Origin: Diprion similis
Lineage: Eukaryota > Arthropoda > Insecta > Hymenoptera > Diprionidae
Direction of reading: 5' to 3'
Length of the DNA: 64,000 nucleotides
NCBI RefSeq assembly: GCF_021155765.1
Contig: NC_060117.1
Coordinates: 4,864,001-4,928,000 of the forward strand
Shown: positions 12,740-27,240 of the stretch, one piece after another
Position numbering within the stretch: the stretch's first letter is position 1
Layout of the letters: each line of letters begins with the position of its first letter
Notes under the pieces: generated by a model
What the model was told of the DNA's origin: nothing
What the model saw: the letters and a program-made list of their open reading frames with translations, nothing else
Databases searched by the model: none
Program-made: the position numbers and the translations under genes

Positions 12740-13710
12740 TGGTAATTTTTTTTATGTACTAACATAATAAAATCGAATATTATTGTCTCGCAACATAAAT
12801 CTAATTACTGGTTATTATCTTCCAACATAATAGTTTGTATTTTTATTATCTTGTGACATGTCATAATAATAATTGATCACATTATAATTATGCATAGACA
12901 TAATAATAATTCTTTTAACTAGCCATTATCATAATCACAAATATTTATAAATATGCCGCTACATATTAATAAATTGGCTGATTTAATTTTTACTCACACA
13001 TAAAATTAACGTGTAATTTTCGTTACGATTTATCGTAATAGTAACTTATGGAATTCGTTTATGACAACACTGATAGCATAAATGTGCAAAAATACATAAT
13101 TAAATATAAGAGAATCATTATGCTGTACCATCATAAATTTTATTAGCAGCCATGAGTCTTTATTATGTCACTACGTAATTGTAATTTTGAAAATTTATCA
13201 TGAAAATATATAAAACAATTTTTCGAATAAAAATTATGTTGTTGCATAATAGTAATCACACGAATAGTATTGTCACAGCTGTTAAATTTATTTATTGCGA
13301 TTTCATTATGTGAATAATTTTAATGCTGAATTTATGTTATGCACATAATTTTAATTCTTAACTATGTACATAAAATTAAATTCAGATTACCTGTTTGGCA
13401 TGATCATAATCAAAATAAATTCAGTTATTATTTTGTTACAATAAAACTTGCAATTTTCCAATAGTCATTACCAAAAGTATGATTGTTTACGAGCTCATTA
13501 TATTTATTTTAAGGCATAAATATAATTTCAAATGAAATTTATGCGCTTACATAAATATAATACAATTATTTTTTATTATGATATACCATAATTTCAATTT
13601 AACATTAAAATTTATTTCGATATATAATAATAATTCATCATATTTTAATTATGCAGTGCCATGAATAAAATTAGTTTTTTTATGATAATTTAATTTTAAT
13701 TCGATTTTTC
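12740..13710. repeat. AT-rich tract of recurring CATAAW half-palindromes
   Basis: Nearly 1 kb of very AT-rich DNA in which CATAAT or CATAAA recurs about every 25-40 bp on the plus strand (for example near 12762, 12793, 12829, 12862, 12899, 12929). It is often preceded a few bases earlier by the mirror word ATTATG or TTTATG, so short hairpins such as AATTATG-N6-CATAATAATAATT can form. Spacers between the half-sites are more GC-rich and differ from one to the next. It is not a simple tandem repeat and holds no open frame. It could be a degenerate minisatellite or an element built of hairpins. Confidence 0.5.
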
Positions 13711-15534
13711 TTTCTGCCATTAAATAGTAAAACTGCGTGCCGTAGATGGTTAAAGCAGATAAAGCATTGTCATATATTGATTACATTTGAGTCGTGCAAT
13801 CTTAGAAAATACTTATCACTACGACAATAATTTTGCACAATTCATGACAAAACTGTTCTTTTTATGTTATGATTGTGACAAATATAATTATTTCGCTACT
13901 TATCACAATTTGTGTATGTCTCAAATTAATTCGTTACATTTAACTTTGCAACCATTTGCCAATATACAGAGAAATGAGTGTAGGCGAATGTTGGAAAATT
14001 ATGTCACACCTAGAACCGAATCCGTATTATTGGAATAAAATAACGACTGTGTCGATAAAGATATTGTATTCGCTTCGTACCGACTCGATCTCGAGCTTCC
14101 ATATCGACACTGTTTTGGTTGCTACGAATGTCGGTATGCGCCTGTTGGGTAGAGTCGATTCAGCAGAAACCTCCTACGCTCCCAGGCCCACCTGGGCCCA
14201 CTTACCCGCCGAAAACTGGTCACAAAAATTTACCCAGGGGTAACTGTCTTTATATTCTTCAGTCAACGCTACACGGATCCAGGTGAACCCATGATGGTAT
14301 AGGTTCCTTTTTTACCGGCAGCGTTCCAGACGTTAAGTATCTGAGTTCGCAGTCAGATAGAGCTAGTGTGAAAAGTCAATCTACGGCCTAGGGATGTTCG
14401 ATATTCTGTGAATAACCGATTTCTGGATCGATTCCGAATCGGACGTGTGAGAATCAACGGAAAAAATATTTATTATGAAGTTTTTTTCAAATATATCAAA
14501 GGATCAGAAATTTATATAAATATGGCAACTGTTATAGCAACTTTTCAATCAATTAGATCAGATCTCACTTCAATAAAGTAAACTATAATGATATTTATAA
14601 ATTCTTGTCTAATGTTGAATGAATCTTACCTCTTGACTGACCATAGAAATGGACGGCAAAATTGAAGCATTTTCAATATTCGAAAAGAAAGATGTGTACA
14701 GGATGTCGAAAATCTGTGGTTCATAGGATGGTTTTGTAAACTTCAAACTTATTAGGGCGACTGAATGCATTACAATGTTCAGAACTTGTAATTTATACTA
14801 TATCGAGGATATAAAACTGAGTCTGAGAAATACTAACAAAGAGTTCTGATCCTACGTTGAGGATAAAAAATATAACATAGTCCAAATATATTCATTCATT
14901 GTGAACGCTATTCTGCACTACCGCTACACGCAGCACTACGACTGCACTAAGTCGATTTTGAATGATACTTTACAGTGATGTGAACAAAGAATGCACTCGC
15001 ACAGAGCTGAGTAGATACTTTTCAGGTATGTGCAAGTACGAGAAAAGGTAAGAGACAGAGAGACAAGATGAGAAGTACGAGGTACAGTTAGGAGACGAAA
15101 GTGACGAATGTAACAAGATATAAATTGGAGGGAACTTACATCATTATTATACTCGTTTCCACGCCACCGCAAGTGGTAGAGTATTCGACGCGCTTTTTTT
15201 AATGTGGTGTCCCCAGTAGGCCTAGTCCACGAAGAAGCTCACGAAGAAGAGAGTACAACCAACACTGCAGTTTTTGGAATTATTCTTAAAGAAAATAATT
15301 TTATATGACAGCTGGGTATGACGAATAATCAGTCAGAGAAGAGATATAGGCATGGGATTTAACTGTTGATGTCAGCATGCACAGGGACGCAGTGAAACTT
15401 AAGGATCACGCGGAACGTCGTAACGTCTGGAGCAACTCTAGGGATGCGCGGCCTGCTTGGGGAAGAAAGTGCAGGACGAGGGCTGTTTTGACTGGAGATT
15501 TGAGCCGCATGAAGAAATGTGAAAGAACTGAGAT
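13711..15534. other. Gene-free stretch before the satellite
   Basis: No gene is supported. Open frames at 13787-14243, 14936-15172 and 15359-15634 have no recognisable domain; the last runs into the satellite. A GC-richer patch with the palindrome GGCCCACCTGGGCCC lies near 14185-14200. Degenerate satellite-like words begin to appear near 15535. Confidence 0.4.
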
Positions 15535-18500
15535 TATTCGTCAGAAACTTATCGTTGATCTGAAACCTGACAAAGTTATAATTAGAAAACGGTTTACACA
15601 AATTTTTCAATGTGTGCAAAATAATATTAGTTGACCTGAAAAAACAAGATGATTAATCTGCAGAATATTCTTGTTGATCTGAAACCTGGGAAAAATATAC
15701 TTGGAAAACGATTTACACAAATTATTCAAGTGGTGTGAAATAAAATCGGTTGACCTGAAACGACAAAAAGATCAATCGTGAAAATCTTGCAAGGCTGAGA
15801 AAAAAACTGTAATTAATCTTCAGGAACTTGATGCTGATCTGAAAACCTGAAAAAAGATATAATTAGAAAACGGTTTACACAAATTATTCAGTTGGTGGCG
15901 AAATAAAATCGGTTGACCTGTAAAAACGAGAAGATTAATCGTGGAAATCTTACAAGGCTGGGGAAAAAAATGAGATTAATCTACTGGAACTTGATATTGA
16001 TCTAAAACCTGGAGAAAATATGATTAAAAAACAGTTCAAACAAATTATTCAATTCGTGCTAATTAATATTAGTTGACCTGAAAAAACAAGAAAATTAATC
16101 TTCAGAAAATTTTTGTTGATCTAAAACCTGAAAACATATAATGAGAAAACGGTTTACACAAATTATTCAATGGTTGCGAAATAAAATCAGTTGACCTGAA
16201 AAGACAAGAAGATTAATCGTAGAAATCTTACAAGGCTGAGGAAAAAAATGAGATTAATCTACAGGAACTGAATGTTGATCTAGAACCTGGAAGAAATATG
16301 ATTAGATAACGGTTTACACAAATTATTCAATGGTGGCGAAATAAAATCAGTTGACCTGAAAAGACAAGAAGATTAATCGTAGAAATCTTACAAGGCTGAG
16401 GAAAAAAATGAAATTAATCTTCAGGAACTTGATGCTGATCTGAAAACCTGAAAGAAGATATAATTAGAAAACAGTTCACACAAATTATTCAATTCGTGCG
16501 AATTAATATTAGTTGACCTGAAAAAACAAGAAAATTAATCTTCAGAAAATTCTTGTTGATCTAAAACCTGAAAACGTATAATGAGAAAACGGTTTACACA
16601 AATTATTCAATGGTTGCGAAATAAAATCAGTTGACCTGAAAAGACAAGAAGATTAATCTTTATAAAATTATTGTTGACCTGAAATCTGAAAAAGTTATCA
16701 TTAGAAAACGGTTTACACAAATTATTCAATGGTGGCGAAATAAAATCAGTTGACCTGAAAAGACAAGAAGATTAATCTTTATAAAATTATTGTTGACCTG
16801 AAATCTGAAAAAGTTATCATTAGAAAACGGTTTACACAAATTATTCAATGGTGGCGAAATAAAATCAGTTGACCTGAAAAGACAAGAAGATTAATCTTTA
16901 TAAAATTATTGTTGACCTGAAATCTGAAAAAGTTATCATTAGAAAACGGTTTACACAAATTATTCAATGGTGGCGAAATAAAATCAGTTGACCTGAAAAG
17001 ACAAGAAGATTAATCTTTATAAAATTATTGTTGACCTGAAATCTGAAAAAGTTATCATTAGAAAACGGTTTACACAAATTATTCAATGGTGGCGAAATAA
17101 AATCAGTTGACCTGAAAAGACAAGAAGATTAATCTTTATAAAATTATTGTTGACCTGAAATCTGAAAAAGTTATCATTAGAAAACGGTTTACACAAATTA
17201 TTCAATGGTGGCGAAATAAAATCAGATGACCTGAAAAGACAAGAAGATTAATCGTAGAAATCTTACAAGGCTGAGGAAAAAAATGAAATTAATCTTCAGG
17301 AACTTGATGTTGATCTGAAAACCTGAAAAAAGATATAATTAGAAAACAGTTCACACAAATTATTCAATTCGTGCGAATTAATATTAGTTGACCTGAAAAA
17401 ACAAGAAAATTAATCTTCAGAAAATTCTTGTTGATCTAAAACCTGAAAACGTATAATGAGAAAACGGTTTACACAAATTATTCAATGGTTGCGAAATAAA
17501 ATCAGTTGACCTGAAAAGACAAGAAGATTAATCGTAGAAATCTTACAAGGCTGAGGAAAAAAATGAGATTAATCTACAGGAACTGAATGTTGATCTAGAA
17601 CCTGGAAAAAATATGATTAGATAACGGTTTACACAAATTATTCAATGGTGGCGAAATAAAATCAGTTGACCTGAAAAGACAAGAAGATTAATCGTAGAAA
17701 TCTTACAAGGCTGAGGAAAAAAATGAAATTAATCTTCAGGAACTTGATGTTGATCTGAAAACCTGAAAAAAGATATAATTAGGAAACAGTTCACACAAAT
17801 TATTCAATTCGTGCGAATTAATATTAGTTGACCTGAAAAAACAAGAAAATTAATCTTCAGAAAATTCTTGTTGATCTAAAACCTGAAAACATATAATGAG
17901 AAAACGGTTTACACAAATTATTCAATGGTTGCGAAATAAAATCAGTTGACCTGAAAAGACAAGAAGATTAATCTTTATAAAATTATTGTTGACCTGAAAT
18001 CTGAAAAAGTTATCATTAGAAAACGGTTTACACAAATTATTCAATGGTGGCGAAATAAAATCAGTTGACCTGAAAAGACAAGAAGATTAATCTTTATAAA
18101 ATTATTGTTGACCTGAAATCTGAAAAAGTTATCATTAGAAAACGGTTTACACAAATTATTCAATGGTGGCGAAATAAAATCAGTTGACCTGAAAAGACAA
18201 GAAGATTAATCGTGGAAATCTTACAAGGCTGAGGAAAAAAATGAAATTAATCTTCAGGAACTTGATGTTGATCTGAAAACCTGAAAAAAGATGTAATTAG
18301 AAAACAGTTCACACAAATTATTCAATTCGTGCGAATTAATATTAGTTGACCTGAAAAAACAAGAAAATTAATCTTCAGAAAATTCTTGTTGATCTAAAAC
18401 CTGAAAACGTATAATGAGAAAACGGTTTACACAAATTATTCAATGGTGGCGAAATAAAATCAGTTGACCTGAAAAGACAAGAAGATTAATCGTAGAAATC

Positions 18501-21500
18501 TTACAAGGCTGAGGAAAAAAATGAGATTAATCTACAGGAACTGAATGTTGATCTAGAACCTGGAAAAAATATGATTAGATAACGGTTTACACAAATTATT
18601 CAATGGTGGCGAAATAAAATCAGTTGACCTGAAAAGACAAGAAGATTAATCTTTATAAAATTATTGTTGACCTGAAATCTGAAAAAGTTATCATTAGAAA
18701 ACGGTTTACACAAATTATTCAATGGTGGCGAAATAAAATCAGTTGACCTGAAAAGACAAGAAGATTAATCTTTATAAAATTATTGTTGACCTGAAATCTG
18801 AAAAAGTTATCATTAGAAAACGGTTTACACAAATTATTCAATGGTGGCGAAATAAAATCAGTTGACCTGAAAAGACAAGAAGATTAATCGTGGAAATCTT
18901 ACAAGGCTGAGGAAAAAAATGAAATTAATCTTCAGGAACTTGATGTTGATCTGAAAACCTGAAAAAAGATGTAATTAGAAAACAGTTCACACAAATTATT
19001 CAATTCGTGCGAATTAATATTAGTTGACCTGAAAAAACAAGAAAATTAATCTTCAGAAAATTCTTGTTGATCTAAAACCTGAAAACGTATAATGAGAAAA
19101 CGGTTTACACAAATTATTCAATGGTGGCGAAATAAAATCAGTTGACCTGAAAAGACAAGAAGATTAATCGTAGAAATCTTACAAGGCTGAGGAAAAAAAT
19201 GAGATTAATCTACAGGAACTGAATGTTGATCTAGAACCTGGAAAAAATATGATTAGATAACGGTTTACACAAATTATTCAATGGTGGCGAAATAAAATCA
19301 GTTGACCTGAAAAGACAAGAAGATTAATCTTTATAAAATTATTGTTGACCTGAAATCTGAAAAAGTTATCATTAGAAAACGGTTTACACAAATTATTCAA
19401 TGGTGGCGAAATAAAATCAGTTGACCTGAAAAGACAAGAAGATTAATCTTTATAAAATTATTGTTGACCTGAAATCTGAAAAAGTTATCATTAGAAAACG
19501 GTTTACACAAATTATTCAATGGTGGCGAAATAAAATCAGATGACCTGAAAAGACAAGAAGATTAATCGTAGAAATCTTACAAGGCTGAGGAAAAAAATGA
19601 AATTAATCTTCAGGAACTTGATGTTGATCTGAAAACCTGAAAAAAGATATAATTAGAAAACAGTTCACACAAATTATTCAATTCGTGCGAATTAATATTA
19701 GTTGACCTGAAAAAACAAGAAAATTAATCTTCAGAAAATTCTTGTTGATCTAAAACCTGAAAACGTATAATGAGAAAACGGTTTACACAAATTATTCAAT
19801 GGTTGCGAAATAAAATCAGTTGACCTGAAAAGACAAGAAGATTAATCGTAGAAATCTTACAAGGCTGAGGAAAAAAATGAGATTAATCTACAGGAACTGA
19901 ATGTTGATCTAGAACCTGGAAAAAATATGATTAGATAACGGTTTACACAAATTATTCAATGGTGGCGAAATAAAATCAGTTGACCTGAAAAGACAAGAAG
20001 ATTAATCGTAGAAATCTTACAAGGCTGAGGAAAAAAATGAAATTAATCTTCAGGAACTTGATGTTGATCTGAAAACCTGAAAAAAGATATAATTAGGAAA
20101 CAGTTCACACAAATTATTCAATTCGTGCGAATTAATATTAGTTGACCTGAAAAAACAAGAAAATTAATCTTCAGAAAATTCTTGTTGATCTAAAACCTGA
20201 AAACATATAATGAGAAAACGGTTTACACAAATTATTCAATGGTTGCGAAATAAAATCAGTTGACCTGAAAAGACAAGAAGATTAATCTTTATAAAATTAT
20301 TGTTGACCTGAAATCTGAAAAAGTTATCATTAGAAAACGGTTTACACAAATTATTCAATGGTGGCGAAATAAAATCAGTTGACCTGAAAAGACAAGAAGA
20401 TTAATCTTTATAAAATTATTGTTGACCTGAAATCTGAAAAAGTTATCATTAGAAAACGGTTTACACAAATTATTCAATGGTGGCGAAATAAAATCAGTTG
20501 ACCTGAAAAGACAAGAAGATTAATCGTGGAAATCTTACAAGGCTGAGGAAAAAAATGAAATTAATCTTCAGGAACTTGATGTTGATCTGAAAACCTGAAA
20601 AAAGATGTAATTAGAAAACAGTTCACACAAATTATTCAATTCGTGCGAATTAATATTAGTTGACCTGAAAAAACAAGAAAATTAATCTTCAGAAAATTCT
20701 TGTTGATCTAAAACCTGAAAACGTATAATGAGAAAACGGTTTACACAAATTATTCAATGGTGGCGAAATAAAATCAGTTGACCTGAAAAGACAAGAAGAT
20801 TAATCGTAGAAATCTTACAAGGCTGAGGAAAAAAATGAGATTAATCTACAGGAACTGAATGTTGATCTAGAACCTGGAAAAAATATGATTAGATAACGGT
20901 TTACACAAATTATTCAATGGTGGCGAAATAAAATCAGTTGACCTGAAAAGACAAGAAGATTAATCTTTATAAAATTATTGTTGACCTGAAATCTGAAAAA
21001 GTTATCATTAGAAAACGGTTTACACAAATTATTCAATGGTGGCGAAATAAAATCAGTTGACCTGAAAAGACAAGAAGATTAATCTTTATAAAATTATTGT
21101 TGACCTGAAATCTGAAAAAGTTATCATTAGAAAACGGTTTACACAAATTATTCAATGGTGGCGAAATAAAATCAGTTGACCTGAAAAGACAAGAAGATTA
21201 ATCGTGGAAATCTTACAAGGCTGAGGAAAAAAATGAAATTAATCTTCAGGAACTTGATGTTGATCTGAAAACCTGAAAAAAGATGTAATTAGAAAACAGT
21301 TCACACAAATTATTCAATTCGTGCGAATTAATATTAGTTGACCTGAAAAAACAAGAAAATTAATCTTCAGAAAATTCTTGTTGATCTAAAACCTGAAAAC
21401 GTATAATGAGAAAACGGTTTACACAAATTATTCAATGGTGGCGAAATAAAATCAGTTGACCTGAAAAGACAAGAAGATTAATCGTAGAAATCTTACAAGG

Positions 21501-24500
21501 CTGAGGAAAAAAATGAGATTAATCTACAGGAACTGAATGTTGATCTAGAACCTGGAAAAAATATGATTAGATAACGGTTTACACAAATTATTCAATGGTG
21601 GCGAAATAAAATCAGTTGACCTGAAAAGACAAGAAGATTAATCTTTATAAAATTATTGTTGACCTGAAATCTGAAAAAGTTATCATTAGAAAACGGTTTA
21701 CACAAATTATTCAATGGTGGCGAAATAAAATCAGTTGACCTGAAAAGACAAGAAGATTAATCTTTATAAAATTATTGTTGACCTGAAATCTGAAAAAGTT
21801 ATCATTAGAAAACGGTTTACACAAATTATTCAATGGTGGCGAAATAAAATCAGATGACCTGAAAAGACAAGAAGATTAATCGTAGAAATCTTACAAGGCT
21901 GAGGAAAAAAATGAAATTAATCTTCAGGAACTTGATGTTGATCTGAAAACCTGAAAAAAGATATAATTAGAAAACAGTTCACACAAATTATTCAATTCGT
22001 GCGAATTAATATTAGTTGACCTGAAAAAACAAGAAAATTAATCTTCAGAAAATTCTTGTTGATCTAAAACCTGAAAACGTATAATGAGAAAACGGTTTAC
22101 ACAAATTATTCAATGGTTGCGAAATAAAATCAGTTGACCTGAAAAGACAAGAAGATTAATCTTTATAAAATTATTGTTGACCTGAAATCTGAAAAAGTTA
22201 TCATTAGAAAACGGTTTACACAAATTATTCGATGGTGGCGAAATAAAATCAGTTGACCTGAAAAGACAAGAAGATTAATCGTAGAAATCTTACAAGGCTG
22301 AGGAAAAAAATGAAATTAATCTTCAGGAACTTGATGTTGATCTGAAAACCTGAAAAAAGATATAATTAGAAAACAGTTCACACAAATTATTCAATTCGTG
22401 CGAATTAATATTAGTTGACCTGAATAAACAAGAAAATTAATCTTCAGAAAATTCTTGTGGATCTAAAACCTGAAACATATAATGAGAAAACGGTTTACAC
22501 AAATTATTCAATGGTTGCGAAATAAAATCAGTTGACCTGAAAAGACAAGAAGATTAATCGTAGAAATCTTACAAGGCTGAGGAAAAAAATGAGATTAATC
22601 TACAGGAACTGAATGTTGATCTAGAACCTGGAAAAAATATGATTAGATAACGGTTTACACAAATTATTCAATGGTGGCGAAATAAAATCAGTTGACCTGA
22701 AAAGACAAGAAGATTAATCGTAGAAATCTTACAAGGCTGAGGAAAAAAATGAAATTAATCTTCAGGAACTTGATGTTGATCTGAAAACCTGAAAAAAGAT
22801 ATAATTAGAAAACAGTTCACACAAATTATTCAATTCGTGCGAATTAATATTAGTTGACCTGAAAAAACAAGAAAATTAATCTTCAGAAAATTCTTGTTGA
22901 TCTAAAACCTGAAAACGTATAATGAGAAAACGGTTTACACAAATTATTCAATGGTTGCGAAATAAAATCAGTTGACCTGAAAAGACAAGAAGATTAATCT
23001 TTATAAAATTATTGTTGACCTGAAATCTGAAAAAGTTATCATTAGAAAACGGTTTACACAAATTATTCAATGGTGGCGAAATAAAATCAGATGACCTGAA
23101 AAGACAAGAAGATTAATCGTAGAAATCTTACAAGGCTGAGGAAAAAAATGAAATTAATCTTCAGGAACTTCATGTTGATCTGAAAACCTGAAAAAAGATA
23201 TAATTAGAAAACGATTCGGACAAATCATTTAATGGTGGCGAAATAAAATCAGTTAACCTGAAAAGACAAGAAGATTAATCGTAGAAATCTTACAAGGCTG
23301 AGGAAAAAAATGAAATTAATCTTCAGGAACTTGATGTTGATCTGAAAACCTGAAAAAAGATATAATTAGAAAACAGTTCACACAAATTATTCAATTCGTG
23401 CGAATTAATATTAGTTGACCTGAAAAAACAAGAAAATTAATCTTCAGAAAATTCTTGTTGATCTAAAACCTGAAAACGTATAATGAGAAAACGGTTTACA
23501 CAAATTATTCAATGGTTGCGAAATAAAATCAGTTGACCTGAAAAGACAAGAAGATTAATCTTTATAAAATTATTGTTGACCTGAAATCTGAAAAAGTTAT
23601 CATTAGAAAACGGTTTACACAAATTATTCAATGGTGGCGAAATAAAATCAGATGACCTGAAAAGACAAGAAGATTAATCGTAGAAATCTTACAAGGCTGA
23701 GGAAAAAAATGAAATTAATCTTCAGGAACTTCATGTTGATCTGAAAACCTGAAAAAAGATATAATTAGAAAACGATTCGGACAAATCATTTAATGGTGGC
23801 GAAATAAAATCAGTTAACCTGAAAAGACAAGAAGATTAATCGTAGAAATCTTACAAGGCTGAGGAAAAAAATGAGATTAATCTACAGGAACTGAATGTTG
23901 ATCTAGAACCTGGAAAAAATATGATTAGATAACGGTTTACACAAATTATTCAATGGTGGCGAAATAAAATCAGTTGACCTGAAAAGACAAGAAGATTAAT
24001 CGTAGAAATCTTACAAGGCTGAGGAAAAAAATGAAATTAATCTTCAGGAACTTGATGTTGATCTGAAAACCTGAAAAAAGATATAATTAGAAAACAGTTC
24101 ACACAAATTATTCAATTCGTGCGAATTAATATTAGTTGACCTGAAAAAACAAGAAAATTAATCTTCAGAAAATTCTTGTTGATCTAAAACCTGAAAACGT
24201 ATAATGAGAAAACGGTTTACACAAATTATTCAATGGTTGCGAAATAAAATCAGTTGACCTGAAAAGACAAGAAGATTAATCTTTATAAAATTATTGTTGA
24301 CCTGAAATCTGAAAAAGTTATCATTAGAAAACGGTTTACACAAATTATTCAATGGTGGCGAAATAAAATCAGATGACCTGAAAAGACAAGAAGATTAATC
24401 GTAGAAATCTTACAAGGCTGAGGAAAAAAATGAAATTAATCTTCAGGAACTTCATGTTGATCTGAAAACCTGAAAAAAGATATAATTAGAAAACGATTCG

Positions 24501-27240
24501 GACAAATCATTTAATGGTGGCGAAATAAAATCAGTTAACCTGAAAAGACAAGAAGATTAATCGTAGAAATCTTACAAGGCTGAGGAAAAAAATGAAATTA
24601 ATCTTCAGGAACTTGATGTTGATCTGAAAACCTGAAAAAAGATATAATTAGAAAACAGTTCACACAAATTATTCAATTCGTGCGAATTAATATTAGTTGA
24701 CCTGAAAAAACAAGAAAATTAATCTTCAGAAAATTCTTGTTGATCTAAAACCTGAAAACGTATAATGAGAAAACGGTTTACACAAATTATTCAATGGTTG
24801 CGAAATAAAATCAGTTGACCTGAAAAGACAAGAAGATTAATCTTTATAAAATTATTGTTGACCTGAAATCTGAAAAAGTTATCATTAGAAAACGGTTTAC
24901 ACAAATTATTCAATGGTGGCGAAATAAAATCAGATGACCTGAAAAGACAAGAAGATTAATCGTAGAAATCTTACAAGGCTGAGGAAAAAAATGAAATTAA
25001 TCTTCAGGAACTTCATGTTGATCTGAAAACCTGAAAAAAGATATAATTAGAAAACGATTCGGACAAATCATTTAATGGTGGCGAAATAAAATCAGTTAAC
25101 CTGAAAAGACAAGAAGATTAATCGTAGAAATCTTACAAGGCTGAGGAAAAAAATGAAATTAATCTTCAGGAACTTGATGTTGATCTGAAAACCTGAAAAA
25201 AGATATAATTAGGAAACAGTTCACACAAATTATTCAATTCGTGCGAATTAATATTAGTTGACCTGAAAAAACAAGAAAATTAATCTTCAGAAAATTCTTG
25301 TTGATCTAAAACCTGAAAACGTATAATGAGAAAACGGTTTACACAAATTATTCAATGGTTGCGAAATAAAATCAGTTGACCTGAAAAGACAAGAAGATTA
25401 ATCTTTATAAAATTATTGTTGACCTGAAATCTGAAAAAGTTATCATTAGAAAACGGTTTACACAAATTATTCAATGGTGGCGAAATAAAATCAGTTGACC
25501 TGAAAAGACAAGAAGATTAATCTTTATAAAATTATTGTTGACCTGAAATCTGAAAAAGTTATCATTAGAAAACGGTTTACACAAATTATTCAATGGTGGC
25601 GAAATAAAATCAGTTGACCTGAAAAGACAAGAAGATTAATCGTGGAAATCTTACAAGGCTGAGGAAAAAAATGAAATTAATCTTCAGGAACTTGATGTTG
25701 ATCTGAAAACCTGAAAAAAGATATAATTAGAAAACAGTTCACACAAATTATTCAATTCGTGCGAATTAATATTAGTTGACCTGAAAAAACAAGAAAATTA
25801 ATCTTCAGAAAATTCTTGTTGATCTAAAACCTGAAAACGTATAATGAGAAAACGGTTTACACAAATTATTCAATGGTTGCGAAATAAAATCAGTTGACCT
25901 GAAAAGACAAGAAGATTAATCTTTATAAAATTATTGTTGACCTGAAATCTGAAAAAGTTATCATTAGAAAACGGTTTACACAAATTATTCAATGGTGGCG
26001 AAATAAAATCAGTTGACCTGAAAAGACAAGAAGATTAATCGTAGAAATCTTACAAGGCTGAGGAAAAAAATGAAATTAATCTTCAGGAACTTGATGTTGA
26101 TCTGAAAACCTGAAAAAAGATATAATTAGAAAACAGTTCACACAAATTATTCAATTCGTGCGAATTAATATTAGTTGACCTGAAAAAACAAGAAAATTAA
26201 TCTTCAGAAAATTCTTGTGGATCTAAAACCTGAAAACATATAATGAGAAAACGGTTTACACAAATTATTCAATGGTTGCGAAATAAAATCAGTTGACCTG
26301 AAAAGACAAGAAGATTAATCGTAGAAATCTTACAAGGCTGAGGAAAAAAATGAGATTAATCTACAGGAACTGAATGTTGATCTAGAACCTGGAAAAAATA
26401 TGATTAGATAACGGTTTACACAAATTATTCAATGGTGGCGAAATAAAATCAGTTGACCTGAAAAGACAAGAAGATTAATCTTTATAAAATTATTGTTGAC
26501 CTGAAATCTGAAAAAGTTATCATTAGAAAACGGTTTACACAAATTATTCAATGGTGGCGAAATAAAATCAGATGACCTGAAAAGACAAGAAGATTAATCG
26601 TAGAAATCTTACAAGGCTGAGGAAAAAAATGAGATTAATCTACAGGAACTGAATGTTGATCTAGAACCTGGAAAAAATATGATTAGATAACGGTTTACAC
26701 AAATTATTCAATGGTGGCGAAATAAAATCAGTTGACCTGAAAAGACAAGAAGATTAATCGTAGAAATCTTACAAGGCTGAGGAAAAAAATGAAATTAATC
26801 TTCAGGAACTTGATGTTGATCTGAAAACCTGAAAAAAGATATAATTAGGAAACAGTTCACACAAATTATTCAATTCGTGCGAATTAATATTAGTTGACCT
26901 GAAAAAACAAGAAAATTAATCTTCAGAAAATTCTTGTTGATCTAAAACCTGAAAACGTATAATGAGAAAACGGTTTACACAAATTATTCAATGGTTGCGA
27001 AATAAAATCAGTTGACCTGAAAAGACAAGAAGATTAATCTTCATAAAATTATTGTTGACCTGAAATCTGAAAAAGTTATCATTAGAAAACGGTTTACACA
27101 AATTATTCAATGGTGGCGAAATAAAATCAGTTAACCTGAAAAGACAAGAAGATTAATCTTTATAAAATTATTGTTGACCTGAAATCTGAAAAAGTTATCA
27201 TTAGAAAACGGTTTACACAAATTATTCAATTGGTGCGAAA
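15535..27240. repeat. Satellite array with higher-order repeats
   Basis: About 11.7 kb of head-to-tail related monomers. The simplest monomer is 119 bp; five near-perfect copies run at 16659-17253, each containing GGTTTACACAAATTATTCAA and TTGACCTGAAAAGACAAG. Longer variants carry an extra GTAGAAATCTTACAAGGCTG block. Types are arranged in higher-order repeats: the diagnostic variant CAGATGACCTG recurs at 17223, 19537 and 21851 (period 2314 bp). A 678-bp sub-period appears within it (CGTGGAAATC at 18211 and 18889), and a 561-bp period near 23171-25014 (CTTCATGTTG). First and last monomers are the most diverged, as expected when unequal exchange homogenises the middle. No long open frame. On the minus strand monomers contain a polypyrimidine-CAG acceptor-like motif. 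Confidence 0.93.

Noticed and set aside
15535..27240. CRISPR array
   Set aside because: The repeats are contiguous satellite monomers without unique spacers, and the DNA is eukaryotic.
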